Position numbers and translations under genes: made by a program
Source of the DNA: Bacillota bacterium
GTDB lineage: Bacteria > Bacillota > Clostridia > Lachnospirales > Lachnospiraceae
Assembly (NCBI GenBank): GCA_023398855.1
Contig: JAEWRS010000433.1
Location: 1-13,626, forward strand
Direction of reading: 5' to 3'
Length of the DNA: 13,626 nucleotides
Shown here: one piece after another, positions 7,402-13,626 of the stretch
How the letters are laid out: every line of letters starts with the position of its first letter
Position numbering within the stretch: the first letter of the stretch is position 1
Notes under the pieces: generated by a model
What the model saw: only the letters and a program-made list of their open reading frames with translations
Told to the model about the DNA's origin: nothing
The model's database searches: none

Positions 7402-8010
7402 TCATTGTTCGTTTAAATCAAGTCTTCTTGTGCAGATACGATTTAAAAGACCTTGGGAATGACTGACCACTAAAAGTCCGATTTCCCGTTTCTTTACTTC
7501 TGATATGAGAAAATTCCAGATCTGGCTCTGAGTGATCAAATCCAGCATGGTGCTGATCTCATCTGCAAGGAGAAACTTCGTTCCTCCGCCCAGTGCCCTG
7601 GCAATACAGAAACGCTGGAGCTCACCTCCGGAAACTTCCGAAGGATACCGGTTTAGCCATTCCGGTTCAATACCAAGTCCCTCTATGATCCGTTTTTCCA
7701 CACCATTACCTTCTTTTAAAACCTCCTTCAGCTTAAGCCTTGGGTTTACGGAGTTTTCCGGATGCTGCCAGATCATCTGGACCGGACAATAGCCCTTATA
7801 GGAAGAAAGGGGCTTTCCATCTAAAAGTACCTCTCCCTTATCCGGTCTTTCATACCCTGCCAGAACCTTGCAGCAGGTAGTCTTGCCAAAGCCGCTGGGA
7901 GCAATCAGTCCCAGGCGGTCCCCGCTGTCCATGTACATGGTCAAATTGTTGAATATCTGTCTGTTCCCATTATCATACCGAAATGATATGTTATTAGCTT
8001 CCAATCTCAC
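7402..8010 (-). CDS. Short ABC transporter ATPase, NikE/OppF type, of the nickel-linked importer
   Basis: The 202-residue nucleotide-binding subunit carries Walker A at 37-44 (APSGFGKT, K43, with alanine for the usual first glycine), Q82 in the Q-loop (WQHPENSVNP), the signature VSGGELQR (126-133), Walker B FLLADE (146-151) and the H-loop histidine H184 in VVSHSQ. The D-loop region reads EISTMLD instead of the common EPTSALD. It stops soon after the H-loop and lacks the C-terminal oligopeptide/dipeptide extension, so it is shorter than E. coli NikE. All catalytic residues appear present. The start is GTG at 8010 with AAAGGAGG 6 nt upstream, overlapping the preceding ATPase gene by 17 nt. It should pair with that ATPase as a heterodimer. 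Confidence 0.88.
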   Translation of the reverse strand: MRLEANNISFRYDNGNRQIFNNLTMYMDSGDRLGLIAPSGFGKTTCCKVLAGYERPDKGEVLLDGKPLSSYKGYCPVQMIWQHPENSVNPRLKLKEVLKEGNGVEKRIIEGLGIEPEWLNRYPSEVSGGELQRFCIARALGGGTKFLLADEISTMLDLITQSQIWNFLISEVKKREIGLLVVSHSQGLLNRICTRRLDLNEQ

Positions 8011-8947
8011 CTGATCCCTCCTTTGCCTTTATACACCGTACCATTCCCCCCCGCAGTCCAACGTATTCCACTTCCCCGGAGCACCTGGCTTCCCTGTGCT
8101 CACATCTGGGACTATAAGGGCAGCCAGGAGGACGGTCCTTTAAGTATGGCTGAGTTCCCGGTGCAGACCAAAATCCATGGTCAGGCATTGCCCTGTAAAG
8201 GGCTTTAGAATAAGGATGGCGAAGGCGTTTCTCCTCCCTGAAATCAGAGGCCGCCGCTTCCTCAACGCCGGTACCGGCATAGAATACCACAATCCGGTCC
8301 GCAATTTCAAGTGCCAGTTCCAGATCATGGGTGATGAGAAGCACTCCCGCCCCCTCATCGGCCATTTCCCGGAAATGGGACAGCACCCTCTTTGCAGCCT
8401 CCGCATGAAGGCCCGGCGTAGGTTCATCTGCAATGACCAGCCTGGGTTTTTCCATAACAGCAGTGGAAATCAGGATCCTTCTGGTCATTCCTCCTGACAA
8501 TTCATAAGGATACAGCCGTTCCACGCTCTCATCAAGTCCGTACCGTTTCAGCGTTTTTAAGCTCTTCTCCCTGCTTTCCTCATCCTTCTTCCCTTTTCTG
8601 ATCTGAGGTCCTGCTTTCATTAAGGGATCTAAATAGGAAACACTCTGGGGAACCAGAACAATCTCTTTTCCCCGCAGCTTTTCCATCCGCTTTTCCGTCA
8701 GCTTCTCCCCATAATAGAAGATATCCCCTGTCCAGGCCGCATTATAAGGAAGAATTCCCATCACGCCATGTGCCAGCAGGCTTTTTCCCGAACCGCTTGA
8801 GCCGACCACTGCCACCAGCTCCCCTTCCCTGACAGTCAGGCTCACATCTTTGACAGCCATAAGAGTGGTCCTTTGGATCCACCGCTCATATTGGGTGAAT
8901 GAAACCGATAAGTGTTCTACCGACAGAACTGTTTTCTTCTCTTTCAA
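7994..8947 (-). CDS. ABC transporter ATPase, NikD/OppD type, of the nickel-linked importer
   Basis: Read from a TTG start at 8947, the product has 317 residues. TTG is chosen because AGGAGG lies 7 nt before it and the homology begins there (KEKKTVLSVEHLSVSF). The frame stays open upstream to 9070, but that part overlaps the permease gene and is out of family. Walker A is GSSGSGKS (49-56), the Q-loop is VLVPQSVSYLDP, the signature ELSGGMTRR, Walker B LVIADEPTPGLH and the H-loop LITHD. The C-terminal extension typical of peptide/nickel ATPases is present, with cysteines in CPYSPRCEHREARC. The OppD-type C-terminal cysteine cluster is known to bind an iron-sulfur cluster in some members. The gene follows the permease stop by 11 nt. 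Confidence 0.9.
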   Translation of the reverse strand: MKEKKTVLSVEHLSVSFTQYERWIQRTTLMAVKDVSLTVREGELVAVVGSSGSGKSLLAHGVMGILPYNAAWTGDIFYYGEKLTEKRMEKLRGKEIVLVPQSVSYLDPLMKAGPQIRKGKKDEESREKSLKTLKRYGLDESVERLYPYELSGGMTRRILISTAVMEKPRLVIADEPTPGLHAEAAKRVLSHFREMADEGAGVLLITHDLELALEIADRIVVFYAGTGVEEAAASDFREEKRLRHPYSKALYRAMPDHGFWSAPGTQPYLKDRPPGCPYSPRCEHREARCSGEVEYVGLRGGMVRCIKAKEGSGEIGS

Positions 8948-8958
8948 TCCATTCCCTC

Positions 8959-9783
8959 CTACTGATGCACAAAGCCGGGATCCAAAAGCCTGCTCATCAT
9001 GTCCCCTGTTAAATGAAACAGCAAAACTACAACTACCAGAAACGCACCCGGAAACATGGCAAGCCACCATTTTCCCATTGCCAGGTACTTCATGCTCTCT
9101 GACAAAATCACACCAATGGCCGGCTGCTCCGGGGAAAGCCCGAAACCCAGAAACGTAATGCTGGCCTCATGAAGGATTGCATGAGGAAATAAAAGCACCA
9201 GCCCTACAAAAAGCTGGGGCAGCAAATGAGGGGTCATATGCTTCAGGGCTGTTTCAAATCCTCCGTGGCCAAGCTTACGGGAAATCTTTATGTACTGGCT
9301 CTCCTTAAGCTGAAGAACCTCACCCCTGATCAGCCTTGCAAGAGAGGTCCAGTGTGTCAGGGATATGCCGACCACGACTCCCTTAAAGCCCTTTCCCATA
9401 GCAAAGGAGATCAGAACCAGCAAAACGATGTGAGGGATCCCCATGACAAGGTCAATGAGTCCGATCACAAGGCCATCAGCCACCTTTCCCATGGATGCCG
9501 CAAAAAGCCCCAGAAAAAATGCTGCCACCGTGCTGACAGCTGCAGTGAGAAGACCAATCCGGATGCTCATGGAAAGGCCTGTCATGGTCCGGGCAAACAT
9601 GTCCCGGCCCATCCAGTCCGTACCAAAGGGATGGGAAAGACAGGGCGGCAGATTTTTCCTGGAAAAATCTGTGACCAGGGCCTCTGTCCTGTAAAACTGT
9701 CCGGCAATAGCCACTGCCGCCAAAAGGGCAATAAAAATCACCAGGAGGCTGACCATGGATTTCCGGCCGTTCCATTGTTTCAT
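8959..9783 (-). CDS. ABC transporter permease, NikC/DppC type
   Basis: The 274-residue inner-membrane subunit has one N-terminal hydrophobic span (about 10-28), an extracellular segment with the family signature HPFGTDWMGRDMFAR (51-65), then a five-span BPD_transp_1 core. The cytoplasmic coupling (EAA) loop is around residues 153-175 (RGEVLQLKESQYIKISRKLG). The late motif ITFLGFGLSPEQPAIG is also typical of DppC/NikC permeases. The ATG at 9783 overlaps the TGA of the upstream permease as ATGA, which suggests translational coupling and a 1:1 heterodimer. Nickel specificity rests on the operon, not on this protein. Confidence 0.92.
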   Translation of the reverse strand: MKQWNGRKSMVSLLVIFIALLAAVAIAGQFYRTEALVTDFSRKNLPPCLSHPFGTDWMGRDMFARTMTGLSMSIRIGLLTAAVSTVAAFFLGLFAASMGKVADGLVIGLIDLVMGIPHIVLLVLISFAMGKGFKGVVVGISLTHWTSLARLIRGEVLQLKESQYIKISRKLGHGGFETALKHMTPHLLPQLFVGLVLLFPHAILHEASITFLGFGLSPEQPAIGVILSESMKYLAMGKWWLAMFPGAFLVVVVLLFHLTGDMMSRLLDPGFVHQ

Positions 9784-10790
9784 GCGCCTTCCCTCCCTTT
9801 TCTCATTCTCGGATCCACAGTGCCATAAAGCACGTTTGCCGTAAAATTCCCTGTAAAAACAATGGCAGCACTGATGACCGTGATCCCCAGAAGCAGAGGC
9901 ACATCACCTCCAAGTCCTGCCGTCACAGCAGCCTTACCAAGCCCTGGATAAGAAAATACCTGTTCCACCAGGACCGAGCCTCCGAAAATTTCGCTGACCG
10001 AAGCAAGCTGAAGGGTCAGGGCAGGCAAAAGAACATTCCTGATCCCGTGATAAAAGACGATCTGGCTTTTGGATTCTCCCCTTGCCTTTGCAAAAAGAAC
10101 ATAATCACTCTCCATAACCTGAATCATTTTCTCCCTTGTGTGAAGAAGAATGGAAGAAATACCGGAAACAGAAAGGGTCAGGCAGGGAAGAATCCCATGG
10201 AGCACCCGGTCCCTTAACGTGACTTCCGTTGCTTCCATGCCAATGGGAACGCTGAGTCCGATGGGAAGAATGTGAAGACGGACTGCAAACACCACCAAAA
10301 ACACCAGGGCCAGCCAAAAAGCAGGAGTGCTTGCAGTTACCAGGGCATAAGCAGAAATCACTTTATCCACCGGCTTCCCCCTGTTTGCACCCGCAAGCAC
10401 TCCCAGGGCAAAGCCAGCTCCCCCGGAAACCACCCAGGAAACAGCCATTAGCCACAGGGAATTTGACAGCTTTACTCCTATCACATGAGACACCGGCTGC
10501 CGGTACAAAAGTGAAGTTCCCATATCTCCTTTTATAAAATCACCGGCCCAGGAAAAGAAGCGTTCCACCGGAGGCTGTCCGGTCCCCCAGTACCGGGAAA
10601 GCTTTTCGATCTGCTCCTGGCTCATGGAGCCAAGAGCAGCCTGGCCCACATTGACCTTTAAAGGATCAACGGGCGAAATGGATACCAGAAAAAAAGCTGC
10701 TGCACTTACCAGAAAAAGAAGGACCGCCATCCGTGCTGACTGTTGAAACAAAAACCAAATGATCTTCCTTCCTGTCCAGCTGTTTTTCAT
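9780..10790 (-). CDS. ABC transporter permease, NikB/DppB type
   Basis: From ATG at 10790 the product has 336 residues. This start overlaps the lipoprotein gene stop as ATGA and has GGAG 9 nt upstream. GTG at 10805 and ATG at 10799 are in frame but have no suitable ribosome binding site. The N-terminal span lies at about 12-38. The segment GDMGTSLLYRQPV (88-100) is the DppB-type extracellular signature, STPAFWLALV (154-163) is in the core, and the coupling loop spans about 221-245 (REKMIQVMESDYVLFAKARG). About six membrane spans are visible. It partners with the NikC-type permease that follows with a 4-base overlap. Confidence 0.9.
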   Translation of the reverse strand: MKNSWTGRKIIWFLFQQSARMAVLLFLVSAAAFFLVSISPVDPLKVNVGQAALGSMSQEQIEKLSRYWGTGQPPVERFFSWAGDFIKGDMGTSLLYRQPVSHVIGVKLSNSLWLMAVSWVVSGGAGFALGVLAGANRGKPVDKVISAYALVTASTPAFWLALVFLVVFAVRLHILPIGLSVPIGMEATEVTLRDRVLHGILPCLTLSVSGISSILLHTREKMIQVMESDYVLFAKARGESKSQIVFYHGIRNVLLPALTLQLASVSEIFGGSVLVEQVFSYPGLGKAAVTAGLGGDVPLLLGITVISAAIVFTGNFTANVLYGTVDPRMRKGREGA

Positions 10791-12436
10791 GAGTCCCATC
10801 TCCACTGATCTACATTATTCACGATGGACCACCCATGTCCGTGGGGATGAGGTTTCTGGTCCGCAACCTTTAATCCATCCCTTACCCAGTACAAATGATC
10901 AATATTTACAAGCCAGATCCAGGGAATATCCCCGTTCTGGGTAATGCCGGTTTCCCCATCCCATTGGGCCTTTTTCCACAGCTCATAGGATTTTTCCAGA
11001 TCATTTTGTGCCAGGGCTTCATCCATATACTGATCCACCTTATCATTGGCATAAGGAGAATAAGCCGCCTGTCCCGTTTCCTCCATGGTGTGGTAAATAT
11101 TATAAAGCTCCATGGGAGTGTGGGCTCCCCAGCCCCAGATCAAAGGCTGTGACTGGGCTCTGTCATAGGCCGTATCCCAGCCGACACCTTCCAGCTGCCC
11201 GTCAATACCGATCTTTTTCAGCTGATTGACAGTGTCAGCCGCAAGGGCCTGCCTTACGGAATCGCCTGCAGGATATAGGAAATGAAGCTCCGCCCGTTTC
11301 CCATCCTTTTCACGAATCCCGTCACCGCCTTTTTTCCAGCCCGCTTCTTCAAGCAGAGCCTCCGCCCCTTCCGGGTCGTACTCTATTTTTGCTGAAGGCT
11401 CATACCATGGCATTTTATCACAGACGCTGTAGGCAGGACTGCCGTATCCGTTCAGTACGTGATCAATCATTTCTTCCCGGTTAATTCCCATATTGACAGC
11501 TCTTCTGACCATAACATCACTGGTAAAATCGTTTCCAATGGGCACCCCTTTATCCGATACACTACCAGATGGAATGACAGGAAGATTAAAGCCCCGGTTA
11601 TCTACTGTTTTGCAGTCCAAAAGCCCGAACCCTGGAACTGATAAATCCGTATAGGACGCTGCCGTATAGGCAACATCAGCCTGCCCGGACTGGACCGCTG
11701 CCAAAGCCGCGTCTTCCTCCATAAAAAGGACCGTGACCCGTTTCATCTTAGGAGCCTCTCCATAATAACCGGGATTTGCCTCCAGGATCACCTGCTGCCC
11801 CCTGTCCCACTGCTTTAATATGTACCTGCCGGACCCGATAGGATGTTCCCCGTAATCCGCTCCATAAGCATGTTCCGGCACAATCCCAACGATTGCCATG
11901 GTGTAAGGCCATATGGAATAAGGACGATTCATATGAAATACCACTGTTGTATCATCAAGGGCCTCTGCCCGTTCCAGCATGGTAAAGTCATTGACCGAGC
12001 TGGTATCTCTCAGGGTGTTGTAAGTAAAGGCAACGTCCTGTGCGGTCAGCTTTTCCCCATCAGTAAAAGAAACATCATTCCGGATCTTAACGGTCCAGGT
12101 CAGACCATCGCTGCCTGCCTCCATATCCGTTGCCAGATCATAGCCAATGTTTAAATCCTTATCCGTAACCGTGAGCGTGCTTTGAATCAAAGGCTCATGG
12201 ACATGTTCTCCGGCTCCCCAGCCATAGGCCGGATCAAATCCAGACTCAGGTTCTGAGGTAACTCCCATTACTACAACAACACGGTCCTTCTCTCCGGCAG
12301 CCTCTGTTTCAGACGCTTGTGCAACCGTCTGGACCTGTTCCGGGGTCTTTGTCCCGCCTGTCTTTCCACATCCGCTCATGACCACGGCAGACATCATAAA
12401 AACCGCGGCAATCCCCCATTTACACTTTATCATCAT
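10787..12436 (-). CDS. Lipoprotein substrate-binding protein of the nickel-linked importer (SBP_bac_5, NikA/OppA type)
   Basis: This 549-residue solute receptor would be anchored outside the cell membrane. Two tandem ATGs (12436, 12433) follow GGAGGAGG at 3 and 6 nt; either may be used. The frame continues upstream to 12571, but that part overlaps the structured leader and encodes no signal peptide. A signal sequence ends at lipobox VMSGC with C23 as the lipidated residue. A spacer follows, then the SBP_bac_5 fold: YDLATDMEAGSDGLTWTVKI, VSFTDGEKLTAQDVAFTYN and the GSGRYILKQW region. Histidines cluster at H78 and H80 (GEHVHEPL) and at the extreme C-terminus, H530/H532/H534 (HPHGHGW). Histidines near both ends coordinate nickel in Campylobacter NikZ, so a similar site is possible here. 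Peptide or metallophore-nickel binding cannot be excluded. Confidence 0.87.
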   Translation of the reverse strand: MMIKCKWGIAAVFMMSAVVMSGCGKTGGTKTPEQVQTVAQASETEAAGEKDRVVVVMGVTSEPESGFDPAYGWGAGEHVHEPLIQSTLTVTDKDLNIGYDLATDMEAGSDGLTWTVKIRNDVSFTDGEKLTAQDVAFTYNTLRDTSSVNDFTMLERAEALDDTTVVFHMNRPYSIWPYTMAIVGIVPEHAYGADYGEHPIGSGRYILKQWDRGQQVILEANPGYYGEAPKMKRVTVLFMEEDAALAAVQSGQADVAYTAASYTDLSVPGFGLLDCKTVDNRGFNLPVIPSGSVSDKGVPIGNDFTSDVMVRRAVNMGINREEMIDHVLNGYGSPAYSVCDKMPWYEPSAKIEYDPEGAEALLEEAGWKKGGDGIREKDGKRAELHFLYPAGDSVRQALAADTVNQLKKIGIDGQLEGVGWDTAYDRAQSQPLIWGWGAHTPMELYNIYHTMEETGQAAYSPYANDKVDQYMDEALAQNDLEKSYELWKKAQWDGETGITQNGDIPWIWLVNIDHLYWVRDGLKVADQKPHPHGHGWSIVNNVDQWRWDS

Positions 12437-12451
12437 TTTCCTCCTCCATAA

Positions 12452-12480
12452 GCGGCAATACCAGATCCGATATTTTCCGC
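12452..12480 (-). promoter_or_regulatory. Second leader hairpin just before the nikA-like ribosome binding site
   Basis: In the minus-strand transcript GCGG pairs with CCGC, and across a small internal loop AATATC pairs with GGTATT, leaving the loop GGATCT. Only four bases separate it from GGAGGAGG, so its folding could affect access to the start. The sequence UCUGGUAU in it is an exact copy of eight bases in the 3' arm of the larger hairpin upstream. Confidence 0.5.
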
Positions 12481-12483
12481 AAC

Positions 12484-12549
12484 AAAAACAGATACCAGAA
12501 GCAGTCATACGTATTCTTTGGGAATACCCATACCTTCCTGGTATCTGTT
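12484..12549 (-). promoter_or_regulatory. Long leader hairpin followed by a U-run, candidate attenuator of the nik-lar operon
   Basis: In the transcript, AACAGAUACCAG (12549-12538) is perfectly complementary to CUGGUAUCUGUU (12498-12487); beyond a bulged G the stem gains AAG/CUU. Inside, GUAUUC-CCAAA-GAAUAC forms a further hairpin. The 3' arm runs into UUUUUGUU, as an intrinsic terminator would. It sits about 55 nt after the predicted transcription start. I do not recognise a known riboswitch class in it, NiCo and cobalamin included, but I cannot run a covariance search. Confidence 0.55.
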
Positions 12550-12611
12550 GTTGTTTATTATTATATTTCATACATTCAATCAGTGGTGACTTCTGTCAGC
12601 CGTTATTAAAA

Positions 12612-12640
12612 AGTATACGCAAAAATAATTCATTCGTCAA
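12612..12640 (-). promoter_or_regulatory. Predicted sigma-A promoter of the nik-lar operon
   Basis: On the minus strand TTGACG (12640-12635) is followed by a 17-nt AT-rich spacer and TATACT (12617-12612), a near-consensus housekeeping promoter. Transcription would start near 12605, giving a leader of about 170 nt before the lipoprotein gene. No comparable promoter is seen in the short junctions further down the operon, so this one probably drives all eight genes. Confidence 0.75.
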
Positions 12641-12652
12641 CGGTTTTTTACG

Positions 12653-12662
12653 CAAACGTTTG
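12653..12662. promoter_or_regulatory. Palindrome CAAACGTTTG, possible operator
   Basis: This perfect 10-bp palindrome with an AACGTT centre lies about 12 bp upstream of the -35 box of the nik-lar promoter. AACGTT-centred palindromes are typical of LacI-family operators. Extended to 14 bp it reads TACAAACGTTTGCG on the minus strand, with two mismatches to the CcpA cre consensus TGNNANCGNTNNCA. It does not look like a NikR site. It also falls just after the GNAT gene, where a terminator could be expected, but no T-run follows. Confidence 0.4.
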
Positions 12663-12676
12663 TAAACCCCGGCATC

Positions 12677-13195
12677 TTAAGATATTTCTTTTAGTAAAAT
12701 ATCCCTTAAATATCCGCCATACTTTTCCTTAGTCAGGACAACCTGGTACCCCTGCCTGATCATATTGCTCCTGCTGTATTTATTATCCGGGTGGACCGTG
12801 CACATCAGATGCCGGTACCCCTGTTTCCTGAGCTCTTCCTCTGCAGTCTTCATCAGGATATACTGAAGGCCGTTTCCCCGGTATTGCGGAAGAATGGCCA
12901 CTGACTCCATATGTGCCACCTTTCCCAGCTCATCTTGAGAGAGACCAATATCCCTGCCAAGGTTTTCTTCCCGGTCACCCGGCAATGCAGCTATAAAAAC
13001 ACCGGCCAAAGCCCTTGAATCTGCTTCAAAGGCCTTGTAACCGATTCCGTTTCCCTCTGTCAGAGTATAGCGGGTGTATTCCGAATCATCGGCAACAAAC
13101 CAGTCTTTCTGCTCAATCTGCTGCCACACCAATTGGATCACATCAGTCATGATGAGATAATCCGAAGCAGCCGCTCTTTCAATCAAAAATTCCAT
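12677..13195 (-). CDS. GNAT-family N-acetyltransferase
   Basis: Taking the ATG at 13195 gives a 172-residue single-domain acetyltransferase. An upstream extension to 13315 is open but overlaps the preceding gene and reads as non-coding; AGGAGAAAGGA lies just before the chosen ATG. The acetyl-CoA binding motif A is visible as VAILPQYRGNGLQ (99-111), with the pyrophosphate-binding Q/R-x-x-G-x-G pattern at QYRGNG. It is followed by a helix and HPDNKYSRSNMIRQGY (135-150), usual for motif B, where an asparagine-bearing turn precedes the last strand. The substrate is unknown. It follows the small membrane protein by 16 nt and is probably co-transcribed with it. It ends about 40 bp before the nik-lar promoter, with no clear terminator between. 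Confidence 0.87.
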   Translation of the reverse strand: MEFLIERAAASDYLIMTDVIQLVWQQIEQKDWFVADDSEYTRYTLTEGNGIGYKAFEADSRALAGVFIAALPGDREENLGRDIGLSQDELGKVAHMESVAILPQYRGNGLQYILMKTAEEELRKQGYRHLMCTVHPDNKYSRSNMIRQGYQVVLTKEKYGGYLRDILLKEIS

Positions 13196-13211
13196 ACTGG
13201 GATCCTTTCTC

Positions 13212-13406
13212 CTAGACTGTAAATTCCGAAAGCCCTGCCGGCTTCCAAAACTCCTCTTGAAGGACCTGGACATTTTCCCGGGGTACTTCCAGTTCCCCAA
13301 CAGCATTCCTGCCATGGAACCAGCTGTACATACCGGCGCAAAGCAAAATCATGATCAGACAAAACGCAATCAGCATGATCTTATTATATAAGTTCTTATC
13401 CTCCAC
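13212..13406 (-). CDS. Small single-pass membrane protein, unknown
   Basis: From GTG at 13406 the product has 64 residues. GTG is preferred because AAAGGGG lies 7 nt upstream, whereas the in-frame ATG at 13427 has no ribosome binding site and would place that site inside the gene. After a short charged start (MEDKNLYNK) comes one strongly hydrophobic span (about residues 10-28, MLIAFCLIMILLCAGMYSW). A polar tail of about 35 residues ends EFTV. No family is recognised. Its only context is the acetyltransferase gene 16 nt downstream. It could be a small subunit or regulator, or just a short hypothetical; its size and good start signal argue it is real. Confidence 0.6.
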   Translation of the reverse strand: MEDKNLYNKIMLIAFCLIMILLCAGMYSWFHGRNAVGELEVPRENVQVLQEEFWKPAGLSEFTV

Positions 13407-13483
13407 ACCGTTTCCCCTTTCTTTCATTATGTAATCAGTCTATGCTTCCGGTACAGCACAAAATAACACCGGTAAGCTGTTTC

Positions 13484-13626
13484 TTAAACATTCCTCGTAA
13501 AACGGCACTGGGGAAAATTGGAACAGCCATAAAATTGTCCAAATTTTCCGCTGCGAAGCTTAAGCACCCCGCCGCATTGAGGGCAAACTTCAGCTTCCAC
13601 TTTATTGTCCAGTTTTCCCATCTCCT
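13484..13626 (-). CDS. C-terminal end of a protein with a topoisomerase-type C4 zinc finger (partial)
   Basis: The frame is open at the window edge and ends at TAA (13484-13486); about 47 residues are visible. They contain CPQCGGVLKLRSGKFGQFYG, then CSNFPQCRFT: four cysteines spaced as C-x2-C, then C-x5-C, with the GKFG..F.GCS.FP.CR signature of the zf-C4_Topoisom domain (PF01396). This domain binds single-stranded DNA at the C-terminus of topoisomerase I. It also ends NERD-domain proteins and some helicases, so the parent protein cannot be named from this piece. A Met codon at 13621 directly follows AGGAG with no spacing, so it is probably internal and not the start. Confidence 0.8.
   Translation of the reverse strand, partial: EMGKLDNKVEAEVCPQCGGVLKLRSGKFGQFYGCSNFPQCRFTRNV

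Noticed and set aside
8948..9070. N-terminal extension of the NikD-type ATPase
   Set aside because: It is Cys/Gly-rich with no family similarity and lies within the end of the NikC-type permease; a TTG with a strong ribosome binding site at 8947 marks a better start.
12481..12560. Inverted repeat as the end of an insertion sequence
   Set aside because: Both arms lie within 70 bp, with no transposase or target duplication, and the 3' arm runs into a U-run; a leader hairpin explains it better.
12437..12571. 45-residue upstream extension of the receptor gene
   Set aside because: It overlaps both leader hairpins, contains no signal peptide, and the lipoprotein signal begins at the tandem ATGs right after GGAGGAGG.
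13196..13315. 40-residue upstream extension of the GNAT gene
   Set aside because: It overlaps the small membrane protein gene in another frame and is rich in Arg/Ser with no GNAT similarity; the ATG at 13195 has its own ribosome binding site.

Overview
The window looks like chromosome of an anaerobic Firmicute of the Lachnospiraceae/Clostridium type, of moderate GC. The grounds are the clostridial-style S8 protease remnant, strong AGGAGG-type ribosome binding sites, frequent GTG/TTG starts and sigma-A style promoters. This placement is inferred from gene content; no marker gene is present. Apart from the protease remnant at the left edge, every gene reads on the minus strand, so transcription runs from high to low coordinates.

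Right edge (12677-13626): the C-terminal end of a protein with a topoisomerase-type C4 zinc finger, then a one-pass small membrane protein and a GNAT acetyltransferase that appear to be co-transcribed.

Centre (4417-12640): an eight-gene transcription unit. It starts at a good promoter (TTGACG-17-TATACT, 12612-12640) and a structured leader of about 170 nt. The genes in transcription order are an Opp/Nik-family lipoprotein, two permeases, two ATPases, larB, larC and larE, and a hairpin at 4417-4451 closes the unit. Gene junctions are overlapping or very short (ATGA, ATGA, 11 nt, 17-nt overlap, 28 nt, 1 nt, TAATG). larB, larC and larE make the nickel-pincer nucleotide (NPN) cofactor of lactate racemase and related racemases and epimerases. 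The five transporter genes are most simply read as the nickel importer feeding LarC, whose own chain carries a 20-histidine loop. No larA-type apoenzyme is in the window.

Left (468-4158): a two-gene peptide-use operon, pepD (M20C dipeptidase) followed by an OPT-family oligopeptide transporter. It has its own extended -10 promoter and an intrinsic terminator. A 438-bp AT-rich gap separates it from the lar genes and holds a doubtful 58-codon ORF.

Far left (1-447, plus strand): the 3' end of a subtilisin-family (S8) gene that is broken twice, by an in-frame TAA and by loss of the catalytic serine.

The most interesting parts are the single-operon joining of a Nik/Opp-type importer to NPN synthesis without its client enzyme, the unrecognised nikA leader structure with a palindrome at the promoter, and the three-cysteine LarE next to a fused, His-rich LarC.
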